From: Stromatinia cepivora
Lineage: Eukaryota > Ascomycota > Leotiomycetes > Helotiales > Sclerotiniaceae
Length of the DNA: 64,000 nt
NCBI GenBank assembly: GCA_014898415.1
Contig: RCTD01000029.1
Span: 62,001 to 126,000, forward strand
Reading direction: 5' to 3'
A model generated the notes under the pieces. That model saw nothing but the letters and a program-made list of their open reading frames with translations. It was not told the origin of the DNA and made no database searches. The stretch's first letter is position 1; each line of letters starts with the position of its first letter. The position numbers and the translations under genes are program-made. Positions 48,061 through 59,332 of this stretch are shown here, piece after piece.

Positions 48061-49160
48061 GTATCTCAAATGGTCAGTCCAATTATATGAGTATCCAAAA
48101 AGAATGGATTCGATAGATTAATTGTGGATTATAGAAAGTTTAACATATTCACTAAAAAGAATCGATATCCATTTTTATTAGTTATAGAATTAAAAGATCG
48201 ATTAGATAAAGCTACGATATTCATCAAAATGGACCTATATAATGGTTACTATTTGATTAGAATAAAGAAAGGTGAAGAATGGAAAACTGCTTTCAAAATA
48301 AGATACAGGTTATACGGGTATCAGGTTATGCTATTCGGGTTAACTAATGTATTAACTATTTTTATAAGATTTATAAATAATATATTATTATAATATTTGG
48401 ATATTTATTATATATACTACTTGAACGATATTCTAATATATTCGAATAACGAGGTTCAATATATTAAGGATATTAGCAATATCCTCGAAAGCCTATCCAA
48501 AGTAGATTTGTTGTGCAAACTAAACAAATACGAATTCTATGTTACAGAAACAGAATTCTTGGGATTTATTGTATCAAGTTAAAAGCTCAAAATGAACAAA
48601 GATAAAATTAAGGCAGTATTCGAATGAAAGTAGTTAATTATAATTAAAGAAGTACAATCCTTTCTAGGATTCGTCAATTTCTATAGAAGATTTATCAAGG
48701 GTTATTCAGGGATTATTATATTCTTGATCATGTTAACCAGAAAAGATCAAGGAAATTTCGAATGAATTGTTAAGGTATAGAAGTTATTCGATATATTCAA
48801 ACAAATAATAGTAGAAGAATTAATACTATTGATTTTTGATCTAAAGAAAGAGATTATAATGGAAACGGATTCCTTTGATTTCGTTATAGGAACAGTTTTG
48901 AGTCAACTAAGCGGGAATGAAAAATACTAGCTAATCGTATTCTACTTCTGAAAGTTATCACCAATTGAATTAAACTATAAAATCTATGATAAAGAACTAC
49001 TAGCGATAATCGATACATTCAGAAAATGGCAAGTATATTTGAAAAGATCGAAATACATGGTATAGGTGTATACAGATCATAAGAACTTGGTTTACTTTAT
49101 TATAATAAAACAATTAAACAGACAATAGGTTAGATAATCAAAGATTATAACCAATTACAA
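48061..49160 (+). pseudogene. Gypsy-2 reverse transcriptase and RNase H relic
   Basis: Reverse transcriptase: DYRKFNIFTKKNRYPFLLVI, FIKMDLYNGYYLIRI, YRLYGYQVMLFGLTN and YYLNDILIYSNN (YLND at the active site). RNase H: LLIFDLKKEIIMETDSFDF, ELLAIIDTFRKW and YTDHKNLVYFI. These frames are interrupted by TAA/TAG where Gln or Trp codons are expected. Confidence 0.88.
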
Positions 49161-49449
49161 TTTCAAAATTTCATATATCAAAGAATCAGAAAACGTTAGA
49201 GCTGACACTTTTAATCGAAAACCAGAATATCAAAAGAATAAATTATACGAATTATATACTATATTCAAAAAAGAAGGCGAATCATTAATTTACAATATAT
49301 TATAGTTTGCAATTACTTATTTATTGGAAGATTATCATCTTAGAAATCAAATCTAATTATATTATGATAAGGATGTTACAACTATATGTATATATAAGAT
49401 AATAAAACCAGGATTTATTATAGAAAATGATATTATATACTTTTATGGG

Positions 49450-50685
49450 AAAGTATATATTCCGAATCAAATGATTAAAGAATTTGTGATGGAATAATAT
49501 GGGTTACTGGTATATGAACATTAAGAAATTGTAAGGATATTTGTAAGAATATAGGAAATCAATTATTTTTTACAAATAAAAACGATAATTGAAAAAATTG
49601 TTGGAAATTGTGATATCTGTATACAGAATAAGTTATCACGATATACTCTATATAATCAACTCCAGATCCTAAATATACCTTTTCAACTATGGAAATCCAT
49701 TATATGGGATTTTGTAATCAAACTACTATTCTCAAAAAATCTTACTATAAGAATTAAATATAATGCAATATTTAATATAATAGATAGGCTAACGAAATTT
49801 GTATATATGATACTATTCAAAGAAATATGGGATGTTGAATAATTAGTATATATATTCTTTAAGATTATAGTAAATATATATAGAGTATTAGATAAAATAA
49901 TCTCGGATCGAAATAAGCTCTTTACCTCGAAATTCTAGATTATTTTATTAACACTTATAGATATCAAAAGAAAGTTATTGATATCTTTCTATTTATAAAT
50001 AGATGATCAAACAAAAAGAATCAATTAGACAATAGAAGCATATCTTAGATACTATATAAATTATTAACAAAACAATTGAATAGAATTATTACCTATAACA
50101 CAATTTGTATATAATACATCGGAAACGGAAACCACAAAAATCACCCCAGTATGAACTAATTTTGGATTCAATCCCTAAACTTATAAAATCCCGATATTAT
50201 AAAAAATTAATGCCGAATCAACAATAATATAAGTCGAATAACTAAAAGATCTTCAAGAGTAATTGATTCTTGATCTAAGATTCATATCTTCCAGAACAAT
50301 AGTATACTATAATACGAAATATAATATAGAATCTATACTTAAAGAGAAGAATAAAGTTTATTTGTTACAACAAAATATCGAAACCAAAAAACCAAGTAAT
50401 AAATTCGACTACAGGAAATTAGGATTATTCAAGATTGATAAAGTAATAAAAACGATTAATTATCGATTGAAATTACCAGATATAATGAATATCCATCCAG
50501 TATTCTACATATCCTTACTCGAACCAACATTATCAAAAATACTGAATGCGTCATTTACAGAAATCGAATCAATTAACCCAAACGTTATATACAATATCGA
50601 AACAATACTAGATTGTAAATACATTAAAAGCATAATCAAATATTTAATCAAATGGTTAGATTATCCATATACTGAAAATTCATAG
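49450..50685 (+). pseudogene. Gypsy-2 integrase and chromodomain relic
   Basis: The integrase core is decayed, but its C-terminal end is open at 50263-50685: YLLQQNIETKKPSNKFDYRK, LPDIMNIHPVFYISLLEPTL, then the chromodomain core ILDCKYIKSIIKYLIKWLDY-P. This identifies a chromodomain-bearing Gypsy (chromovirus-type). Confidence 0.85.
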
Positions 50686-50701
50686 AAATCAAGAACAAAT
50701 C

Positions 50702-51379
50702 TCAACTGCTTTGAGAAGTTGGAGATGTTTTATCAATAATACCCGAATTTGCCCAGAAAGAAAAAGAATCCATTGAAGCTAGGATTGAAGAATTCAAAGA
50801 GGAGGAATCGAAAATAAAGGAACTATTGTTAGAATCAATAACAAAAATAAATACCACTTCTTTCTTCTTCTTTATACACTCATCTTCCAATCGTTATTCT
50901 TCAACCTCAAACTTTTTGAGAATTTCAATAATATAAAGATTATATTGAAGTATTTTGCCAGCCTTTTCCCGCAAAATGTATTTCTGCCTTTGTAGACAAG
51001 CTAGTTGAGCAATTGCTTCAATTATAGTATTCGTAGCCTTCTCTTTTTCGAACTCAAGATACTCCTTTTCAGAATTAATACAAAACTAATCACCCACGGA
51101 ATAATCATACATATCACAACGATCATTGTTTATACTTTTTATATATTCATTATAGCGTACAGTATTTAAAAGTACCCGACATTCAAGATTCTTCTCCAAA
51201 TAGCGATTACATTTGTAAGATATAATAACATTTTTGTCTTTAAAACGAAAATAAATATTTTTACGATTAGCAATAGATTTTGAAGAACGAATAACGGATA
51301 TTATAATAATCAGAAAGAAAAATACTATAGAATTAATCAAATAAGGAAAACTCACTTTATGAATACTTAGAACAAACAC
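50702..51379 (-). pseudogene. Gypsy-2 antisense frame: Zn2Cys6-like motif plus coiled coil
   Basis: On the minus strand, between the chromodomain and the 3' LTR, a frame runs with only two visible stops (a TAG near 51086 and a TAA near 50890). It begins with a hydrophobic stretch, then C-x2-Y-x6-C-x8-Y-x2-Y-x8-C. This is the spacing of a Zn(II)2Cys6 cluster with three Cys changed to Tyr, a TGT to TAT change expected from RIP. A Glu/Lys-rich coiled coil follows (EKEYLEFEKEKATN, QRQKYILREKAGKILQYNL). Gypsy-1 carries the same arrangement. Function unknown. Confidence 0.65.
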
Positions 51380-51398
51380 TAAACTAGAAAGGGGATAA

Positions 51399-51718
51399 TG
51401 TTATAACAGCATCTAATATACCGAATCATATGATTATAAAGTTACAGAATTAAAGATTCCTATTGAATCCTATTACTCCCATTTGGTAGAATATGATAAA
51501 ATCAATAGGATAACAAAAAACGAAGATCTATATAAGGGAATAGGATTTTATTACAATATAGAACTTTGTGTTTAAGAACAATTATTAATTTCATTATTAT
51601 AGTTACAAGAATTGCAATTAGTTACAACTTTATTGAATTCCTATTTGAAGTCTAGTCTAAACCACCTCGAGAGATCTTTAGACACTTTCACGTGACCCTA
51701 GAGGCAGCTCCCGTAACA
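51399..51718 (+). repeat. Gypsy-2 3' LTR
   Basis: 320 bp. A polypurine tract (agaaaggggataa) lies directly before it. The inner left end is AT-shifted; the outer right end keeps cgtgaccctagaggcagctc. Confidence 0.92.
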
Positions 51719-51723
51719 AGTAA

Positions 51724-52829
51724 TTAGTAATCATTTGGAGTACAAGAAATGATTTGTTTTGTATAAGTACAAATACAATTGATATAATTGAAACAAATAA
51801 TACCTTTTATTTTGATATTTTGCATTACAAATACTAATAGTATTTACCCAAATTGGGAGTATCCTGATACCAATAGCTTATAGAAAAGTATTGATAACGA
51901 TTTCATTCTATACCTTAATGATCTTGTATACAAGAGTTTTAGTAGAGACTATAATTCAATCCCTATACCATTTGACAGAATCGATTCTGTTGAACGAAAT
52001 TTGCACTAAAACAGATCGATATTCTTGTAATATTATAAGTTTGGTAATAATTATTATAGATACAAACTTCTTTTTGAATACATTAATAATCATCTTGAAT
52101 AAAAGAGCTGTAATACCCTAATTGAAAATGAATAGTTTTATAAAGTGTATTTGATCAATTGATGATTCGATTTATTTGTAAATATCCCAGAAAGTTTTAT
52201 GATTCTATATATATTCTTATTATCGATATCGATACTCCAATTAAAGAAAAACAAACTCGAAAAAGATTTCTTGGAAGATAATTGAAAATGAAATAATGGA
52301 TCTATTAGGAGTAAATCCTGATATATTATCATCAGAATCTTTCATTTTCATATCTCCATTAGTATCTTCCCTGGATTGGATCGTTACAAGATATTCCGAG
52401 AATTCCTTTTGATATTGAATTTGTTTCTTTTGATTATATTTGGTTTGAAGATCGATAATAGAAAATAAAATAGATGATTTGATTGAAAGTTAATTGATCT
52501 AAATATGGATAGATTTATTCTTCAAATCAGAATTTAGAATAAATATTATTGATATAGAAACAAACAGATCGTTCTCTGGATTGATTGAATCCCAGATTCC
52601 TTGAATTTGATATTTATTTTTCAAATATAGATATTACTTCGGTTATTAAATATAGATTGTAAAAAGAAGATTGTTTTGATCTTTTGTTATATTGAATAAA
52701 GATAATTGAATTAATATAAATATTGAATTATAGATAAGATAGAAATGATATTTTAAGAATAATCTTTTGAATATTTAGTAATCATTGAATAGGAAATTGT
52801 ATAGATTTAAGGGCTACCAAACTTATAAC
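51724..52829 (-). pseudogene. Copia-2 5' internal part (Gag/protease side), decayed
   Basis: This is the stretch between Gypsy-2 and the 5' LTR of Copia-2. By position it should hold gag and the beginning of pol. Frames are short (52138-52332 minus is the longest), and I cannot read a convincing Gag motif. Confidence 0.45.
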
Positions 52830-53138
52830 TATTACAGGATAATATAATTATAAAGCACTTTCAGGGATTGTTGAATAGATGGTATATATGATTGGTAAAG
52901 TAAAAGAATTGAATGATTTGTTTTTGATTATATAAATCAAGAGTTGTATATATAGAACAAATAAGTGGTTATTTAGTCGATATATATTTTAATTAGATTA
53001 GATTTTTGTTTATTAAGATATCAGGATCATTTTATCAATTGATAGATTGGTAAGGGCTAGTAGATCCTTCATTTCGATTGGAAAGTATACGCTTTGATCC
53101 TTCATAAGATACAGGGGATCACAGGGCTTTCCGTGACA
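52830..53138 (-). repeat. Copia-2 5' LTR (right end)
   Basis: 309 bp. The right, outer end keeps ggatcacagggctttccgtg before aca; the left, inner end has decayed to tattacaggataatataa. Confidence 0.85.
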
Positions 53139-53366
53139 AATCTTTTTTGTTTATATATCAAACTACAAAGATCGACTACAGAAAGATCAGAAATATTATA
53201 TTTCATATCTCTGTAAATATATTCATTATAATGAAAAGAGTTTTCTTTAAGAATAATATATATACGAAAATATATTTTGCAATAAATACAAAATAATATA
53301 ATATCATTTTGAAACTTGATTAATAAAGCGAATTCAAAACATTCTTTATATTTCTTTGATCTTATA
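53139..53366 (-). pseudogene. Gypsy-1 antisense frame, Zn2Cys6-like part
   Basis: Minus strand: C-x2-C-x6-Y-x9-Y-x2-Y-x6-Y in FCIYCKIYFRIYIILK and onward, then a stretch running into the coiled-coil half across the Copia-2 insertion. The four Tyr are at Cys positions of the Zn2Cys6 spacing, as in Gypsy-2. No stop is seen from about 53366 to the insertion point. Confidence 0.6.
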
Positions 53367-53470
53367 AATAATATAATAAGAAAGAAAAGTTGATATTTAA
53401 ATTAAGTGTATTAAAGGAAATCATTGATTATATAACATTTAGAATAAATACTAAACTAAAAAAGGGATAA

Positions 53471-53814
53471 TATTACAATAATATCTAATATATTACGTTA
53501 TATAATCAAAAAGTTATATAATAAACCTAAAGGATTTAGAAGATCAAAGAATAAACATCTAGATTTATAGAATCCAGATAATCCAAATAAAATAAAATTA
53601 TAGATTTTACAAAGTAGAAAGATCTATATAAAGGAATAGATTTCATTATAATATAGAACTTGATATTTAAGATCAATTATTAGTTTCATTATTATAATTA
53701 CAAGAATTGCAATTAATTATCAACCTTATTGAATTCCTACTTGAAGTCTAGTCTAAACCATTTCGAGAGATCTCTAGTCATTTTCATGTGACTCTAGAGG
53801 CAGCTCCCGTAACA
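53471..53814 (+). repeat. Gypsy-1 3' LTR
   Basis: Starts tattacaataatatc (decayed tgttacgacggcatcc) and ends gaggcagctcccgtaaca. It is 344 bp. Here the inner left end is decayed and the outer right end is preserved, the reverse of the 5' LTR. Confidence 0.9.
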
Positions 53815-53819
53815 ATTAG

Positions 53820-54506
53820 ATTTTTATTCTTATTATATTTCTTTTATTTGATAAATTAGGATTTGAATATATATTCATAAAGGATAATATAAAGATTTAT
53901 TTAAAGTATACTAAATTAATTTGATTAGAGTATAGTATTAAAAGCTTTCAATAATCATTTTCTTCTTTAGATCTCAATTTAATTGAAAAGGTATAATATT
54001 AGATAAAAAAGGAATTAAAAAAACTATTATTTATATTTATTTTTATTAAAGAATTGAAAAGAGAGTTTAGAAGATTATAAAAAATATTTGATCTTTTAGA
54101 TTTCAGATTATATATTGAAAGATTGATCTATAAATTAAAAAATATAATTAAAATAAAAGGATTGATTATTATTCATTAATATATCATTAGATTTTCATTA
54201 AAAAATATTGTGGCATTGATTTAATATTAAATTTTCAAAAATATAGGTGAAATTTGAAGAATATACAATGAGTAATGACCAGAACTCTTATTTTATAAGA
54301 ATTCCATTATTATAAAAACAAAGGATTTTTTTTTCAAATTGAATTTATATTTCAGAACAATAATGAATATTACTTTTCGATAAATTAAAAAAAATTAAAT
54401 CATATTATCTAATACTTCCAAAAACAATTTTTATAATTTGATATCGATATAAAAACAGAACAATAGATTCTAATATATTATAAAAAAAATTCAAGGAATA
54501 TATATA
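53820..54506. other. AT-rich segment, possibly 5' part of Gypsy-3
   Basis: This is highly AT-rich with no open frame of note. Its right end flows into a Gag-like frame that continues after the hAT insertion, so it may be the 5' part of the Gypsy-3 relic. I could not find its LTR. Confidence 0.3.
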
Positions 54507-54514
54507 ATACAATA

Positions 54515-55576
54515 CAGGGCTGGGCACTGGGTAGGGTATACCCGGGGTAACCCGGGGTATAACCCGGCCGGTATTACACCCAGCTCTACCTCTATGGGGT
54601 AGGGTAATTACTCTGTAGATTGTCTGGGTATCCGGGGTACCCATAGGGTATGTAATATATATTGGGGATATTTGGGGGTATATTTGAAAGATTATAGGTA
54701 TTATAGAATAATAGTTTTTTACTCAAATCACAGTATAATTTTGAAGTCAAACAAGGAAAAAATGAAGATATATTATTTGCTTATTCTAAAATAACTATTG
54801 ATGACTTTTGTATAGCTTCTCTAAGAGTTCTATTTTTATAGTTTTCTTGTTTTTTCTATACTATCTGTTAATCCTTTATTATTTTATACCTTTGAATATT
54901 ATATATAATTTCTATTATCTCTCTAATCTCCTTCGTTCTAACTTCTTCAATACAATATTCTTGAAATATAGGATCAAAATAGTAATAATTTTCTCGATTT
55001 CAATATCATTATTATTACTATTATTATCAATATCAACAATCTCAATATCTTCTTTTTCTTCTTCTTAAAGTAGAACTTCCTATACATATAAACAAAGTAT
55101 ATATCGAATAATATCACTAAATAAATTAGTTCTATATTTAGAAACTAATAATCCAGTAGTACTAAAAATATGTTCTGAAGGAATAAATATAGTTAAAATA
55201 AACGAATAATCTTTTCAAATTTGAAAAAGAATTGGAAAGCTATATCCATTGTATTATTACTATTGGTGTAGGAAAATATGGTTGATATAATTGTTTGAAG
55301 AAAAAGAAACTTACAAAATAATATATTAAATAGAGTAGTACAAATTTTCAATAGTATAATTCGAATAGTATAATCTGATGTTTTTGATTCTATCACATAG
55401 TTGGGAATAACCTCCTTTTTAAACGATAACTATAAAATGATCACATAATATTTACCCATGGGTACCCCAGATACCTGGATTATTTAACGGGTATACACCC
55501 CGTAAAAGTTTATGGGGTAGGGTATACTACCCCGTGAGGCCAGATACCCCGGGTAGGGTACGGGTGCCCAGCCCTG
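54515..55576 (-). mobile_element. hAT DNA transposon, internally shortened, with intact terminal repeats
   Basis: The ends are inverted repeats (cagggctgggca at 54515 and tgcccagccctg ending at 55576). They are flanked by the 8-bp duplication ATACAATA (54507-54514 and 55577-55584), which is the hAT target-site length. The 1,062 bp are too short for a full transposase. On the minus strand, 55190-55060 encodes a recognisable hAT dimerisation piece (HIFSTTGLLVSKYRTNL). The outer 100-130 bp at both ends are GC-rich and contain further inverted ggtacccc/ggggtacc-like units; the inside is AT-rich and decayed. Confidence 0.9.
55060..55190 (-). pseudogene. hAT transposase C-terminal dimerisation domain remnant
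   Basis: The minus-strand frame has the hATC signature (FSTTGLLVSKYRTNL followed by an IIRYILCLY stretch), then stops. Upstream transposase parts (RNase H-like core) are missing or unreadable. Confidence 0.7.
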
Positions 55577-55584
55577 ATACAATA

Positions 55585-58500
55585 TTAAACAAAAACAACT
55601 ATCAATATTTAACTATACAACAAATAATCCATACTAAATAACAATCTATACAAAATATAAATAACTTTATAATATACCTCAATAATTTAGAAAAAAAGAT
55701 CGAATCGAAAGCAAAAAATATTCAAAAAGAATATCTTCTAATAAACCTACTTCCTTATATTACAAAAAGAATTTCGGAATTATTCCAATAATCAAAAAAC
55801 AGAAATAAATTGATCAAATAAATATATCATCTAAAGAACATAAATAAAATATATCATAATAAACCCTTTCAATATACTTTATAATCAAAAACAAAATAAT
55901 TTCTTTATATAATCAAATCATTTTTCAAATCTTCTCCAAAATAAATAATTTTAAAAGCAAAATAATTCACCACCAATTATCGATATATAATTATAATTTC
56001 AACATTCTAAATCTTTTTCTATAGAAAAAAAAATAAAAAAACTTCGAAAGAAAATTATTGAAAACAAAAATTATAATACTATTGTTATTAATAATCGGAT
56101 TATTATTCAAAAAAGTATATTAATCTATATATTTATCGATAATATAAAAACAATTATCCTATCTACAATTACTCTATATATCCTCTACAAAATAATAACC
56201 AAAAAAACACTACAATCCAACAATAACTTTAACCATTCCAATGATTCTAGATCCTCAACAAAAAAAACATATTATCCTAATTATCGAAATAAATTTCAAA
56301 ATCGATAATACTCCGACAAAAATACACTATCTCATCGATTCCGGAGCATAAATTAATATTATCTAATAAAATAAATATATCGAATAAAATTAGATCTTTG
56401 ATCTTAATAAAAACATTCTATTAATATCAATTAATAGAATTAATATACCTTTTTATAATAATTATCAATTCGATATCGAAATAACAAATAAATATAAGGA
56501 AAAAAGGATATATATTTATCAATTTATTATTACTATTTTAGATTTATCAGAAATCGATACTATTCTAGGATTACCTTGGTTTTAAATAGTAAATCCAGAT
56601 ATCGATTAACAATCGATTTCGTTCTATTTTAGATCTGTATTATAAGATTTCGAAATAATAATAATTAAGGGATTATACAAAAAAATGAAAATCGGGATCA
56701 AAATCTATATATTATTATTTGAAATCTAATCAATTATAAAAATATTATCAAATTTTAAGAATATTTTAATATTATCATTCTTATAAATATTTTCTGAATA
56801 TAAAAAGTATAAGAAAACCTTCTTCAAAAATAAAAACAATATATTTCTTAATCATTATTTAATGGAATATTATATTGATCTTGAATTTGGATTAATCCTT
56901 TTTTAAAAATTAATATATATTCTTTTGAAAAAAGAATTAATAATTCTATAAGAATATTTCGAAGAATATCAAAAGAAAAATTGGATTCGTTATTTGATTA
57001 ATTCTATTAAAACCCTGATTATATTTATTTCAAAGAAAAAAGATAATTATCGATTATATATCGATTATTATGATTTTAATTGGATTACAAAAAAGAATTG
57101 TATCCTTTTATTTTTAATTGACAAATCATTGGATTATTTAAAATAAAGGATCTTCTTTACAAAATTCAATCTTAAAGATATATATTATCGAATATATATA
57201 TAAAAAGACAATGAATAAAAGATGATATTCTATATTTATTATAAATAGTTTGAATATCTAATTATACTTTTCGGCTTGATTAATGCCTTTATTATTTTTC
57301 AGATATATATTAATCAAATATTTGTTGGTTTTGTAGATAGTATTTATATTATATATTTAAATAATATTTTTATTTATTCTAAAGATAAAAAAACTTATAT
57401 TATTGATATCTATAGAATCCTTATTAGATTACTTGAATATAAGCTCTATACCAAATTAAAGAAATATATATTCTATATATACGAAATGGAATTCTTAGAT
57501 TTTATTGTATCAGGGAAGGATGTTATTATAGAACCGAATAGAATTCAAATTATTATCGAATGATTAGCGTTGATATTCTTTTGCGAAGTTTAAGTCTTTT
57601 TAGGTTTTGCAAATTTCTATTAATGGTTTATTATAGTTTATTTATAAATTGCTCATAATTTAATAAATCTATTATAAAATATCAAAAAGGGAAAAATTAT
57701 ATTGGAATTCAAATAAACAAAAGAGATTTAAAATACTTTTGATAATTTAAAAGAAGCCTTTATTACAATACCAATATTCTGATATTTTGATTTAATATTT
57801 CAAATCTTAATCGAAATCAATATTTCTGAATTTGTATTAGAATATATACTCTCTTAATTGTTCTCTAATAATACAAATAATCTTATTATTTCTCAATAAT
57901 ATTCTATTACTTTCTATTCATAAAAATTCAATTCAATAAAACAAAAGTATTTCATTTATAATTAAGAATTTTTGATTATTTATATAACTTTTATTCAATA
58001 ATAATATTATATCACAAATAATCGATATATCATTATAATCAAAACAAATTATAACAATTTTTAATATTTTATAAAAAAAAAGGAATTTAATAATAAACAA
58101 ATATAATAAACCAAAATCCTGGTTATTTATAATTTCATAATCACTTATAAATCGGGCAAATTAAACCCTATCAATAATTTATCGAAACAATCAGATTATA
58201 CAGAAAATATAAATAATATTAATAAAATATTATCTATATTATAGAATAAATTGAAAAGTATTATAATAATAATCACAATTTTCTTTCTTTCGAAAATAAA
58301 AATAAAATCTTTATAGAATGTTATAAGTTTCTTTTAATAAAAGGGATATAACTTATCTTTATATAATTTTAGAGAATTATTGATAAAAATTAATTACAAA
58401 TAATCGATATCACATTGAATAATTAATATATTAATTAATAATAAAACAATATTTGAATCAATATCAAAACCAATAAGAAATACTTTGTTACAATTTCAAA

Positions 58501-59200
58501 AGAATAACAATTTTACAAAAAGCAAAGAATATCTAAAACATCAATATAATTCAATTAAAAATACTACACTTTGAAAAATCGATGCCAATAATTTGCTCAT
58601 TTATAATAAACGCGCTTTTGTATTATCAAGTAAGGCTGTAGGAATCGGAATCTTGAAGGTCTATTGTAATAGTCCTGTGAAAGATTATTAAAATATCAAA
58701 AAAACCTAGAAAATTCAAAAAAAATTTCTAATTCAATATAATAAAAAATATAAAAAAATATAAACAAATATATATTATTTGTTAATAAATAATTATAAAA
58801 CATTATCAACTTTATAACGAATTACAAACCTTATTATTCCCTTTTAATCCTTGAAAAAAATAATAATAATGGATTTTATTACAAATTTATCTTTTTCAAA
58901 AATAGATAAATATATAAAATTTATTTAATATATTTTAATTAATAAAACAATAACTTTACTCAAATTAATAAAAATTCTATTTTGATATATTTTTAAAGAT
59001 TTTAATATACTAAAAAGAATAATTTCAGATCAAGAATTATATGTTTTTAAGGATTTCGATATATCGAAGAAAATAATTTCAAATTAAGGATTATAATTCG
59101 CAAACAAATTTTGGGGGAGTTTGTTTTTCTATTTAAAAATATATTACAAATTATCGATAATATTCTATCTACAAATCGATAATTAAATAAAATAACAAAA
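55585..59200 (+). mobile_element. Gypsy-3: relic of a different Ty3/Gypsy family
   Basis: Reading through many stops on the plus strand gives, in order: Gag-like helices (55600-55800, NNLEKKIESKAKNIQKEYLL); an aspartic protease motif LIDSGA (about 56330); reverse transcriptase with FQIYINQIFVGFVDSIYIIY, LNNIFIYSKD and MEFLDFIVSG (57276-57563); and an integrase end ANKFWGSLFFYLKI (about 59100-59140). This is the Gypsy order. The reverse transcriptase differs from Gypsy-1/2, so it is another family. No LTR pair was found. The hAT element lies to its left, probably inside its gag. Confidence 0.7.
57276..57563 (+). pseudogene. Gypsy-3 reverse transcriptase fragment
   Basis: A 95-codon surviving frame with INAFIIFQIYINQIF, YIIYLNNIFIYS (LNN in place of YLDD) and KKYIFYIYEMEFLDFIVSG matches the C-terminal half of a Gypsy reverse transcriptase. 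Confidence 0.8.
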
Positions 59201-59285
59201 CCAAAATCTAATTCATTATATTACTTATTATATTAATTAAAAATAAAATAATTAAATATCATGATTACCCTTAACAAAATTCATT

Positions 59286-59332
59286 TATAATATAATATAA
59301 TATAATATAATATAATATAATATAATATAATA
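59286..59332. repeat. (TATAA)n pentanucleotide microsatellite
   Basis: About nine perfect copies of tataa in a row lie within the decayed Gypsy-3 3' region. Confidence 0.9.

Larger units (their letters stand above)
45602..51718 (+). mobile_element. Gypsy-2: Ty3/Gypsy LTR retrotransposon inserted in Copia-2
   Basis: Two 320-bp LTRs (45602-45921 and 51399-51718), tgttacgacgg..tgtaaca and tgttataacag..cgtaaca, are flanked by the duplication AGTAA (45597-45601 and 51719-51723). The total is 6,117 bp. The internal part is the same family as Gypsy-1, with gag at about 46090, reverse transcriptase at 48124-48582, RNase H, integrase and chromodomain in that order. The LTR centres differ from Gypsy-1. 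It is the youngest of the nested set and its protein motifs are a little better preserved. Confidence 0.93.
39863..53138 (-). mobile_element. Copia-2: Ty1/Copia-type LTR retrotransposon inserted in Gypsy-1 and interrupted by Gypsy-2
   Basis: Two 309-bp LTRs (39863-40171 and 52830-53138) begin tatcacgg/tattacag (decayed tgtcacgg) and end tgtgata/cgtgaca. The 5-bp duplication AATCT is at 39858-39862 and 53139-53143. Without Gypsy-2 and its target duplicate the element is 7,154 bp. On the minus strand, integrase (about 45590-44900) precedes reverse transcriptase (about 43250-42900), so the 5' LTR is the right one. gttataagtttggtagccct next to the right LTR on the minus strand may be the primer-binding site. 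All frames are decayed. Confidence 0.85.
28853..53814 (+). mobile_element. Gypsy-1: Ty3/Gypsy LTR retrotransposon, interrupted by two other elements
   Basis: The LTRs at 28853-29196 and 53471-53814 are each 344 bp and are flanked by the 5-bp duplication ATTAG (28848-28852 and 53815-53819). A purine-rich tract (aaaaaagggataa) precedes the 3' LTR. Without Copia-1 and Copia-2 and their duplicated target bases the element is 6,199 bp. Order on the plus strand is Gag, reverse transcriptase, RNase H, integrase, chromodomain, which is the Gypsy order. All frames are broken by RIP-like stops, so the element cannot move on its own. Minus strand before the 3' LTR holds an extra reading frame (listed separately). 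Confidence 0.9.

Noticed and set aside
39863..53138. The two 309-bp repeats as independent solo LTRs
   Set aside because: Neither has matching flanks on its own two sides, but the left flank of the first and right flank of the second are both AATCT, and Copia pol lies between them.
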